A stretch of 43,599 nucleotides of DNA, from positions 1-43,599 of the forward strand of contig JADCLI010000047.1 of the NCBI GenBank assembly GCA_016803235.1. Reading direction: 5' to 3'. The position numbers were made by a program, and so were the translations under genes. The notes beneath the pieces were generated by a model that was given only the letters and a program-made list of their open reading frames with translations, did no database searches and was not told the origin of the DNA. The stretch comes from Pimelobacter simplex. GTDB taxonomy: Bacteria > Actinomycetota > Actinomycetes > Propionibacteriales > Nocardioidaceae. Each line of letters starts with the position of its first letter. Position 1 is the stretch's first letter. Below, piece by piece: positions 37,636 to 43,599 of this stretch.

Positions 37636-39148
37636 CCTGCGTCTGGCGTACGCCGACATCGACCATGAGCTCTTCGACGTCGACCAGATCCCAACGACGA
37701 CGCGCGACGTGCGCAGCGTCGGCGAGATGCTCTTCGACGTCGACTACCTCGCCCGCCAGCTGCTCATCGACGTCGACGGCGACGACGCCGGCACACTGCT
37801 GCGCAGCTGGCCGACGATGGTCGCGGCCGCGGAGGAGCTGTGGGCCTCACTGCCGGACCGGCGGCCGGGCATCGACGAGCGCGATCGACCGATGACCAGC
37901 CTCGCCGCGCAGGCCGCCACCATCGAGGCCAGTCTGACCGGCCGGAAGGCCTGGCCGGGCCAGGGCCCGACCAACCCGCGGCTCGACCAGATGACCCAGA
38001 CCCTCATCAACGCCGCCGCCCTCGTGCGCCGCTACGGCGCCGAGATCCCCCACAAGCAGTCCGACTCCCACCGCGACCTCGAGGCAGCTCGCACCAGGAT
38101 CATGCACGGGCTGTACCTGACCGCTCACGCCGTCAGCGTCGCCCTGCATGACAACGGCCGCGACCGCGTCAACGACGCGCGCGAGTCCGGCCGCCGCGTC
38201 CACCTCGCGCAGCACCACTCCCCTTACGCTGTCGCGCCCACCGGAGCGTGGCTCGACCGAATGAGTGCGTGTGAGAACACCGCCCGCAGCTACCTGAGCG
38301 ACCGGTTCGCCCAGTCCCTCGCCGGAGAAGCGATCCGGCCTGTTGAGGACCCCAGTCGATTGTCCCAGGCGCTGGCGAACTGGGACATCCAGGCCCACCG
38401 AGCTCTGGTCCGTCAGCTCGAGCCCGCCAACATCGTCTTAATCACCCGCACCCAGGGCCTCATCGCCGGCGGGAGCATGGTGCTCGTCGACGCGGCCGCC
38501 ACCGCCTGCATCCTCGAGCCCTCCGACCGACTCGTCCCCGCGATCGCCGACGCCGGTCGTTCCTGGAGCAACCTGGCCAGCCGCTGGAGCGACCTCGCTC
38601 CGTCGGGCGCGCGGATCCAGGAGCCGCTGGCTCGCGCGGCCGCGGAGGTTCGCGCCGCGTACCGCCAGATCACGCACGATACAACCACCCTCGCCAGCCC
38701 CGCGATGATCGCCGGGCACCCAGGGCTCCCACAGGCCGTGACCGCGACCCTCCGCGCAGTCGAGGCCGGGTCAGCACTCGCGGTCGTGGTCGCCGAGAGG
38801 GCCGACAACCCCAACCTCATCGGCCCGGCCCGGGCACTATCCCGGAGAGCGCACAACGACATCGAATCAGGCCTGGCCACCCCGCCCACCGAAGGCGACG
38901 TCATTTGGGTCTCCCCGGCCGACATCCTCGCCAAGCGCCTGGTCCCGCTCCCCCCGCCCGTCGCCGAAACCCTGCGAGCTACCAGCGACGACACGATCGA
39001 CGCGACCTGTTCGGCCTCCGCAGCGGCCACACTGCATCAGCGCCATGACATGCCGGCATGCACTGACGCGGTCCCTGGCTCGCGCCGCATGGCCGTACCT
39101 CAGACTAGACGCCCACCAATCCCTGCGCCCGCTGCGGCTCGACGGTGA
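37625..39148 (+). CDS. Large helical hypothetical protein (507 aa)
   Basis: It starts at a TTG inside the end of the previous gene, with GGGAAG upstream. It is alpha-helical through most of its length (ATIEASLTGRKAWPGQGPTNPRLDQMTQTL, MHGLYLTAHAVSVALHDNGRDRV, LSQALANWDIQAHRALVRQ). It has Ala-rich helices in the second half and a low-complexity Pro/Arg tail. It contains no membrane helix, ATPase motif or Cys cluster. The repeating pattern of ~100-residue helical bundles suggests a structural or scaffolding protein. No family can be named. It is coupled to the gene before it and is followed by the toxin-antitoxin promoter. Confidence 0.6.
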   Translation: MATDLRLAYADIDHELFDVDQIPTTTRDVRSVGEMLFDVDYLARQLLIDVDGDDAGTLLRSWPTMVAAAEELWASLPDRRPGIDERDRPMTSLAAQAATIEASLTGRKAWPGQGPTNPRLDQMTQTLINAAALVRRYGAEIPHKQSDSHRDLEAARTRIMHGLYLTAHAVSVALHDNGRDRVNDARESGRRVHLAQHHSPYAVAPTGAWLDRMSACENTARSYLSDRFAQSLAGEAIRPVEDPSRLSQALANWDIQAHRALVRQLEPANIVLITRTQGLIAGGSMVLVDAAATACILEPSDRLVPAIADAGRSWSNLASRWSDLAPSGARIQEPLARAAAEVRAAYRQITHDTTTLASPAMIAGHPGLPQAVTATLRAVEAGSALAVVVAERADNPNLIGPARALSRRAHNDIESGLATPPTEGDVIWVSPADILAKRLVPLPPPVAETLRATSDDTIDATCSASAAATLHQRHDMPACTDAVPGSRRMAVPQTRRPPIPAPAAARR

Positions 39149-39269
39149 CCCGCACGACGCCAGGTGTTGGACGAGAGGGGAGATTCGCCACGCCGGGAGC
39201 ACCAACTCCACGCGCCCGCCTGCGCGAGGACGCGGCACAGGATGCCGCCGTCCCAGATGGCTTTTTGGA

Positions 39270-39289
39270 TGTGATTTACCCTGTGATTT
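39270..39289 (+). promoter_or_regulatory. Direct repeats in the A/T-rich promoter of the MbcA/RES pair
   Basis: TGTGATTT occurs at 39270-39277 and again at 39282-39289, with 12-base spacing, in a short A/T-rich stretch 39 bases before the antitoxin start. Direct repeats about one helix turn apart suit binding of the antitoxin's own HTH domain. The site probably also contains the promoter. The rest of the 39149-39327 gap shows no gene. Confidence 0.45.
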
Positions 39290-39327
39290 CTATGGGTTTT
39301 CCGACCCGGCGGTGGCACACTGCAGAT

Positions 39328-39729
39328 ATGAACAACCAGTCGACCATCGCCCGCGGCGACCTTCGCGCCTACGAGGAGTCGGTTCGGCTGGCCACGCCGG
39401 AGCTTGTCGAGCGGCTGCGCGACGTGCTCGGAGCGAAGCTCGTGGCCTACCTAGGCTCGGTTCAGGAGACCCGGGCGGTGCGGCAGTGGGCCGACTCGGC
39501 CGACGCACGGACCCCGTCGACCGAGGTGGTCAACCGGCTGCGGATGGCGTATCGGATCGCGGCTCTGCTGCGTGAGAAGGACTCGGCCGCGGTCGTCCAG
39601 GCGTGGTTCCAGGGCATGAACCCTCGTCTCGACGACGTCGCGCCGGCGCGGCTGCTGCGTGAGGGCGACCTGGAGCAGGTCGGCCCCGAGGTCCTGGCGG
39701 CCGCGCGCGCGTTCGCTGCGGCCGGGTGA
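39328..39729 (+). CDS. MbcA/ParS/Xre-type antitoxin
   Basis: A 133-residue protein. The N-terminal HTH-like part carries ELVERLRDVLGAKLVAYLGSVQETRAVRQWADSAD, a hallmark of MbcA antitoxins. The C-terminal part (STEVVNRLRMAYRIAALLREKDSAAVVQAWFQGMNPRLDDVAPARLL) is the DUF2384/MbcA toxin-binding domain, which blocks the toxin's NAD site. It is directly followed by the RES toxin gene (8 bases between stop and start). In Mycobacterium tuberculosis the matching MbcTA pair works this way. The antitoxin is expected to autoregulate through the direct repeats upstream. Confidence 0.88.
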   Translation: MNNQSTIARGDLRAYEESVRLATPELVERLRDVLGAKLVAYLGSVQETRAVRQWADSADARTPSTEVVNRLRMAYRIAALLREKDSAAVVQAWFQGMNPRLDDVAPARLLREGDLEQVGPEVLAAARAFAAAG

Positions 39730-39736
39730 CTCGCTG

Positions 39737-40447
39737 GTGACCGAGGCACCTCAGCTGGTCGTCGTCGACGCGGCCGAGCAGGTCTGGCGTGTCGGCTTCA
39801 AGCCGGAGCCCTGGGCCTGGTCGGGTTGGGAGTGGGCCGGTGCCGATGGCAGGTTCCACGGCCGCTGGGATGACCGGCAGGGCAACTTCCGCACCATCTA
39901 CGCCGGATCCACCCTCCTTGCCTGCCTGCTCGAGGTCCTCGCCGGCTTCCGCCCCGACCCCACCCTCGCGCTCGAGCTCGACGACATCGAGGAGGACGAC
40001 GAGGACGCCGCGATGCACCCGACCGCGAAGGCGGGCGAGATCTCCTACTCCTGGCTCGAGCCGCGCTCGGCGGCGAGCGCGACGCTGTCGGGTCGGTTCT
40101 GCGCGGTGACGGCCGCGGAGTCCATCGCGACCCTGCGGCCGCAGTTCGTCGCGCTCGCGCACCTGCTGAACCTGCACGACTTCGACGCGGCCGCACTCAA
40201 GGACGGGCGGCCGCGAGCGCTCACCCAGTCGGTGGCCACCTACCTGCACGCGACCACCGAGCTCGACGGCGTCACGTTCGCCTCCCGGCACGGCGACGAC
40301 CTCACGCTGTGGGCGGTGTTTGAGCGGGCCGAGGACCCCGCGATCAGCCGGACCCTCGACGCGATCGAGCACCACGCCCTCTCCCCCGAGCACGCCGACG
40401 TCCAGGAGGCCTTCCGGATCCTCGGCCTCAGCTGGTCGACCACCTGA
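39737..40447 (+). CDS. RES-domain toxin (MbcT-like NAD+-degrading enzyme)
   Basis: A 236-residue protein with the RES signature: an Arg near the start (QVWRVGF), NFRTIYAGSTLLACLLEVLAGFRP containing the key Glu, and a Ser in GVTFASRHGDD. RES toxins deplete NAD+ by phosphorolysis or hydrolysis and stop growth. The GTG start is 8 bases after the antitoxin stop; the same frame is open earlier but overlaps the antitoxin. The C-terminal ~40 residues (ISRTLDAIEHHALSPEHADVQEAF) form an extra helix pair. The toxin-antitoxin pair would stabilise the mobile segment it sits in or act as an abortive defence. Confidence 0.88.
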   Translation: MTEAPQLVVVDAAEQVWRVGFKPEPWAWSGWEWAGADGRFHGRWDDRQGNFRTIYAGSTLLACLLEVLAGFRPDPTLALELDDIEEDDEDAAMHPTAKAGEISYSWLEPRSAASATLSGRFCAVTAAESIATLRPQFVALAHLLNLHDFDAAALKDGRPRALTQSVATYLHATTELDGVTFASRHGDDLTLWAVFERAEDPAISRTLDAIEHHALSPEHADVQEAFRILGLSWSTT

Positions 40448-40504
40448 GCCGCGCCGCCGACGCTGTTCCGCCCCCGCAACGGGTCGCCATGCCACGATGC
40501 GAGC

Positions 40505-40759
40505 GTGGGAATCTTCAAGCGCAGCGAGGCCGTCCGGGCTAAGAAGATCGGCGCACACGCGCGATATGTCGATGAGGACGTGCAGCGCGTCGACCTCAAG
40601 GTCACCTGCACTGACGGCGAGACGGCGACCATCGACCTCAGCCTCGACCAGACGGGCCGGCTCGTCATCGACCTGACCAACGCCTACGGGGCGTGCCGGC
40701 CGGCGCTGCTGGACCAGAAGCAGGTCGACCGGATCACGTCGTTCTTCGGGATGCGTTGA
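40505..40759 (+). CDS. Small hypothetical protein (84 aa)
   Basis: It starts at GTG (MGIFKRSEAVRAKKIG). A basic N-terminus is followed by strands (RVDLKVTCTDGETATIDLSLDQTGRLVIDL) that look like a compact all-beta fold, ending QVDRITSFFGM. No family is recognised. It is coupled to the next gene by TGATG overlap. It lies downstream of the RES toxin and upstream of the DUF3883 gene, in a three-gene overlapping group. Confidence 0.55.
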   Translation: MGIFKRSEAVRAKKIGAHARYVDEDVQRVDLKVTCTDGETATIDLSLDQTGRLVIDLTNAYGACRPALLDQKQVDRITSFFGMR

Positions 40760-41073
40760 TGACGCGCTACGAGTACGACGAGGAGGCCAGCGCCGCGTGG
40801 CGCATGGACGTCGTGCACGAGGTCGACGACTCCACGGCCGCCGTGTCGCGATGGGCGGACGCGATGCGGCGCCTCAACTCGATCGACGACCCGCTCGCCC
40901 GCAAGCTGTTGACTCTCCACCGCGACTGCGGATCCGGCACCGGCGTCTGCGACTCACTCGATGACGAGTCGGACCCGATGGACCGCCGGGCCAGCTGGGG
41001 ATGTGAGACGACGCAGATCATCGCCGACCACTTCGACGTCGACTACCCGCTCGGCCGCGAGCGATCGCCGTGA
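40759..41073 (+). CDS. Small hypothetical protein (104 aa)
   Basis: It begins with ATG overlapping the previous stop (TGATG). It is acidic (MTRYEYDEEASAAWRMDVVHEVDDSTA) and carries LHRDCGSGTGVCDSLDDESDPMDRRASWGCETTQIIADHF with three Cys and a His that might bind zinc. Its stop overlaps the GTG of the DUF3883 gene (GTGA). The strict coupling suggests that the three products work together. The family is not recognised. Confidence 0.55.
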   Translation: MTRYEYDEEASAAWRMDVVHEVDDSTAAVSRWADAMRRLNSIDDPLARKLLTLHRDCGSGTGVCDSLDDESDPMDRRASWGCETTQIIADHFDVDYPLGRERSP

Positions 41074-41951
41074 CCTCACAGGACTCCAACGCCCGGCTGG
41101 TCGAGCTGATCCGTGCCGGTCTGGCGCGAGCTGACGACGCCGGCCTCGCGCGCGTCCCGCTCAAGCTCTACCCGGCCGAGGAGCAAGAAGAGCTCCTCGC
41201 CCTCCTCCACGCCTACCTGTGGGACACCGCAGCGCCCTACGACGACGACTGGCACCGCTCCCCGGGCAACATCATGACCCTGTGGGCCGAGCTGCTCGAG
41301 ATCGGCACTGAGACGCGCCACCGCCTGATCCCGCTCCGCACCGACCTGGTCAAGCTCCTCACTGAACGCGACCTCGGCTTTCGGACACATCCACGATCGG
41401 TGCCTGTGCTGGTCCGGGAGTACAGCGGCGTGCTCGAGACCCCCGTTCACCCCGGCGACCCGCGCGAGACCTCGAGCACGATCGCCGTCGGCGCGTGGGG
41501 CGCCGGCTTCGGCGACCCGGCCACGAACCGGCAGGTCGAGCTGGCCGCCGAGGACGCGGTCCGACGCCATTACGAGGCAGCAGGCTGGACCATTGCCCGC
41601 GTCGCGCACCTCAAGTGCGGCTGGGACCTCACCGCGACGCGCCTTGACGAGCAGCGCCACCTGGAGGTCAAGGGCGTCTCCAGCTCAATGCCCTCGGTGC
41701 TCCTGACCCGCAACGAGCTGCGCACCGCCGAGACCGATCCCGACTGGTCGTTGGCGGTGGTGACCGGCGCCCTCACCGATCCGACACTGGTCGAGTACGA
41801 CCGGCAGACCGTGGTGGCGGTCGCCGACCCAACCGTGTACCGGGTCAACCTGGCCCCGCGACCGTCTGGGCGATCCCGAAGCCCCAGTGGGACTCGACCT
41901 CGGCCGCGGCCTCGAGGTAGCCGAGGACCTTGCTGGCGCCGAGCTCGCTGA
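41070..41951 (+). CDS. DUF3883 (NO VEIN-type) nuclease-like protein, 3' end altered
   Basis: The DUF3883 domain lies at about residues 150-255: RQVELAAEDAVRRHYEAAGWTIARV, then CGWDLTATR and RHLEVKGVSSS, giving a D...E-x-K arrangement as in PD-(D/E)XK nucleases. The strand WSLAVVTGAL and a C-terminal TVYRVNLAP follow. The N-terminal ~140 residues are a helical domain (EEQEELLALLHAYLWDTAAPYDDDW). DUF3883 proteins are often found with restriction or other defence genes. Past residue ~260 (about base 41860) the sequence becomes Arg/Pro-rich and reads against the dprA fragment, so the natural end is lost or lies nearby. The domain itself seems complete. Confidence 0.75.
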   Translation: MTSQDSNARLVELIRAGLARADDAGLARVPLKLYPAEEQEELLALLHAYLWDTAAPYDDDWHRSPGNIMTLWAELLEIGTETRHRLIPLRTDLVKLLTERDLGFRTHPRSVPVLVREYSGVLETPVHPGDPRETSSTIAVGAWGAGFGDPATNRQVELAAEDAVRRHYEAAGWTIARVAHLKCGWDLTATRLDEQRHLEVKGVSSSMPSVLLTRNELRTAETDPDWSLAVVTGALTDPTLVEYDRQTVVAVADPTVYRVNLAPRPSGRSRSPSGTRPRPRPRGSRGPCWRRAR

Positions 41952-42042
41952 CCAGGCCGGTGACGCGGAGGTCGCCGGGCTCGATCGCCCGGCTCAGGGT
42001 CACTCTGGCGAGCCGGTCGGCCTCGTCGACGTCGCCGCTCAT
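41845..42042 (-). pseudogene. dprA: DprA N-terminal fragment
   Basis: The first ~45 residues, MSGDVDEADRLARVTLSRAIEPGDLRVTGLVSELGAS, match the start of actinobacterial DNA-processing protein A (R-A-LSR--EPGD----LV-ELGA). The large Rossmann-type domain that binds single-stranded DNA is missing. After about residue 50 the frame continues into unrelated sequence and stops at 41845. ATG at 42042 overlaps the upstream stop (ATGA). DprA beside ssb is common on conjugative elements, where both handle incoming single strands. This copy is not functional. Confidence 0.65.
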
Positions 42043-42203
42043 GCCTGGCCTCCCCACAGCAGCTCAAGGTCGGGTTCGTGGATGACGTCGAGGCGCTTGT
42101 CGGGGGCGTAGGCCGCGGGCTCGGGCACCACCAGGCGGCGCAGCTGGCGCTCGGTGGCGCTGGGCTGGGCCTGGGCGATCGGGTCGGTGTCGTCGTGGTT
42201 CAT
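42039..42203 (-). CDS. Small hypothetical protein (54 aa)
   Basis: ATG at 42203 has a GAGGAGG ribosome site. The protein reads MNHDDTDPIAQAQPSATERQ then LRRLVVPEPAAYAPDKRL and ends HEPDLELLWGGQA. It is mainly flexible. It sits between the DUF4192 gene (13 bases) and the dprA fragment (4-base overlap), so it is part of the same operon. No family is recognised. Confidence 0.6.
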   Translation of the reverse strand: MNHDDTDPIAQAQPSATERQLRRLVVPEPAAYAPDKRLDVIHEPDLELLWGGQA

Positions 42204-42216
42204 GGCGGTTTCCTCC

Positions 42217-43245
42217 TCAGCGGCCCGGGGCGGGGCGGTCGGTGGTGGGCCGGGTGCCCGGTAGGTCGCGCTGCTGGCTCGGAGGCTGGGGGACGAAGGA
42301 CTCGTCGAGCTCGCCGGCGAGGTCGCGCATCTGGGTCTGGTACCTCTCCCACTCGCGCGGGTGGATGCCGTTCTGCAGTGCAGAGGCGACGATGGCGGCC
42401 ATGGAGTAGGGCCGGTCGGCGGGGACCTGGTCCAGCGCGCACCAGGCCTTGGCGCCGTCGCCGTGCAGCCAGCTGGCGAAGCCGAGCATGGAGGCCGGGG
42501 CCGCGCGGACCTCGTCGGGCGCGCGGCGGGTGAGGTCGTTCCAGAGCGCCATGTGGGAGGTGTGGTTCTCCCGGCTCATGTCCTCCCAGAGCGCGTCGCG
42601 GGTGCTGATCGTCTCCAGGGCGACGAGCATCCGGGCCCCGTCGACGTCGGAGAGCCGGTTGCCGTCGGCGTGGAACTGCTCGAGGCGGTCCAGTGCCCAG
42701 TCCTGCTCGCCGGCGGGGCTGCTGGCGGCGGCTGCTGCTCGAGCTGCGGGGATCAGCTGGGCGATCGGCTCGCGGTCTCCGACCATGGAGGCCGCCAGTG
42801 AGGCGCGGTTGGCCGCCGGCTGGGCGGCGCCGGTGAGCACGGTCGCGGCCGCGATCCGATCGGCGGTCGCCTGGGTCTGCAGGCCGGTCTGGCCGGTGTT
42901 GAACTCGCGCCAGCGCTCGCCGTCGGACCACAGTCGGATGTGGGTGGTGATGCCCACGGTCTCGAGGCGGTTGGACAGGTGCTGGCTGGCCAGCTCGGCG
43001 CTGCGGCGGTCCTCGGTGAAGCAGAGGATGGCCAGCCGGGCTCCGGGGCGGGCGTGCCGGCCGTAGGGGCCGCTGACGGCGTCCCAGACCGCCTCGCGGT
43101 CGGCGGCGGTCGTCGGGAGGTCGACGCGGGTGATCGGCAGTCCGTGCCGGAACGGCACCAGGACGATCGACTCCTCGGGCTTGAAGCCCAGGACGTGGGG
43201 CACCGCGGCGAGCAGCTCGTCCGGGGACTGTACGACGAGATCCAT
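42217..43245 (-). CDS. DUF4192 family protein
   Basis: A 342-residue protein. The start MDLVVQSPDELLAAVPHVLGFKPEESIVLVPF is the hallmark of DUF4192, found almost only in actinobacteria. RVDLPTTAADREAVWDAV and LAILCFTEDRRSAELASQHLSN follow. The C-terminal half contains helical segments (QDWALDRLEQFHADGNRLSDVDGARMLVAL, MLGFASWLHGDGAKAWCALDQVPADRPYSM) and a disordered Pro/Gln tail. The molecular role is unknown; the gene is often beside DNA-metabolism genes on actinobacterial plasmids and chromosomes. ATG at 43245 follows AAGGAGG. It begins 21 bases after the ssb stop in the same operon. Confidence 0.88.
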   Translation of the reverse strand: MDLVVQSPDELLAAVPHVLGFKPEESIVLVPFRHGLPITRVDLPTTAADREAVWDAVSGPYGRHARPGARLAILCFTEDRRSAELASQHLSNRLETVGITTHIRLWSDGERWREFNTGQTGLQTQATADRIAAATVLTGAAQPAANRASLAASMVGDREPIAQLIPAARAAAAASSPAGEQDWALDRLEQFHADGNRLSDVDGARMLVALETISTRDALWEDMSRENHTSHMALWNDLTRRAPDEVRAAPASMLGFASWLHGDGAKAWCALDQVPADRPYSMAAIVASALQNGIHPREWERYQTQMRDLAGELDESFVPQPPSQQRDLPGTRPTTDRPAPGR

Positions 43246-43266
43246 CGAAACGTTCCTCCTTACGGC

Positions 43267-43599
43267 TCAGCTGGCCTGGGCCGGGCGGGTGGTGCGCTCG
43301 ATGCGCGCGGAGACGTACGTGAGCGAGACACCGACCTCGCCGAAGCGGTTGTCGACGACCACGACGTCCTTGGTGCGCTTCTCGCCGGTCTCCTTGTCCG
43401 GCCAGCTCTCGGTGCGCTCGAGGCCGTGGACGAAGATCGGGTCGCCGGATCCGCAGCTGTCGTGGACGTGGGTGGCGGCCGAGCCGAAGATCTTCACGTT
43501 GTGTGCGGTGGGCTCCGCGTTGACCCACTCCCCCTCGTCGTTCGGCACGCGCCGGTTGACCAGGACCCGGCAGCTGACGAACGGCTTGTTCTCGCGGGT
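43267..43599 (-). CDS. ssb: Single-stranded DNA-binding protein, 5' end outside window
   Basis: The frame is open to the end of the window, giving the last 110 residues. It shows the OB-fold pattern of bacterial SSB: KPFVSCRVLVNRRVPNDEGEWV, then AHNVKIFGSAATHVHDSCGSGDPIFVHGLERTESWPDKETGEKR, then VVVDNRFGEVGVSLTY. The tail is short (IERTTRPAQAS) and lacks the acidic DDDIPF tip of housekeeping SSBs, so this is an accessory SSB as found on plasmids and conjugative elements. It would protect single strands during transfer or replication. It is first of the visible leftward operon with DUF4192, a small gene and dprA. Confidence 0.85.
   Translation of the reverse strand, partial: TRENKPFVSCRVLVNRRVPNDEGEWVNAEPTAHNVKIFGSAATHVHDSCGSGDPIFVHGLERTESWPDKETGEKRTKDVVVVDNRFGEVGVSLTYVSARIERTTRPAQAS

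Noticed and set aside
1..43599. CRISPR array
   Set aside because: No regularly spaced 25-40 bp repeats were seen; the only short tandem repeats are the two 23-bp units at 3953 and the 55-bp duplication at 33922.

Overview
The window is high-GC DNA from an actinomycete. A Nocardioides-like (Propionibacteriales) or related host fits best. The reasons are strong G/C bias at third codon positions, GTG/TTG starts, an F420-type luciferase-like oxidoreductase, IclR-controlled acyl-CoA genes, a Tad pilus locus and actinobacterial families such as DUF4192 and DUF6907-like proteins. No rRNA, tRNA or CRISPR array was seen. The genus is inference; the phylum is well supported.

Layout. (1) 1-7.1 kb is prophage-like: the 3' part of a tape-measure gene, then mostly leftward small genes, including a Phd/RelE-like toxin-antitoxin pair, a ParB-like protein whose ribosome site lies in a hairpin, an HTH protein and a zinc protein. 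(2) 7.2-9.7 kb is a leftward tadA-tadB-tadC piece. tadA lacks its 5' half and tadC lacks its 3' end. (3) 9.9-11.9 kb is a two-gene unit, a PD-(D/E)XK nuclease and an unrecognised 442-residue protein, lying between the broken tadA and a broken enoyl-CoA hydratase. It is the best candidate for an undescribed, possibly defensive, system. (4) 12.46-13.86 kb is an IS256-family element with inverted repeats, a perfect 9-bp target duplication and a transposase gene disabled by frameshifts.

(5) 14.2-30.7 kb is an intact catabolic island. A leftward unit encodes IclR, a double-length acyl-CoA dehydrogenase, an LLM oxidoreductase and TetR. A divergent unit encodes an acyl-CoA ligase and an SDR. A second IclR gene diverges from a tightly packed operon for a five-part oligopeptide-type ABC importer, a crotonase and an SMP-30 lactonase-like protein. 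Together they look like import, CoA activation and beta-oxidation-type shortening of an unknown carboxylate, possibly with a ring or lactone. (6) 30.9-32.4 kb is a graveyard of an IS3 orfA start, a possible SDR piece, a 5'-truncated thiolase and a 5'-truncated DUF6907-like gene.

(7) 32.4-41.9 kb looks like the accessory part of a plasmid or integrative element: small unknown proteins, a protein built of three DnaA domain-IV-like repeats (frameshifted by a 55-bp duplication), a thermonuclease, a degenerate M48-type membrane protein, an MbcA/RES toxin-antitoxin pair and a DUF3883 nuclease-like protein. (8) 41.9-43.6 kb is leftward: ssb, a DUF4192 gene, a 54-residue protein and a dprA 5' fragment. 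It meets segment 7 where both facing genes lose their 3' ends.

The dominant theme is mosaicism: at least five breakpoints (about 7.22, 9.69, 11.96, 32.22 and 41.86 kb) cut through recognisable genes. Assembly error at some of them cannot be excluded from sequence alone.
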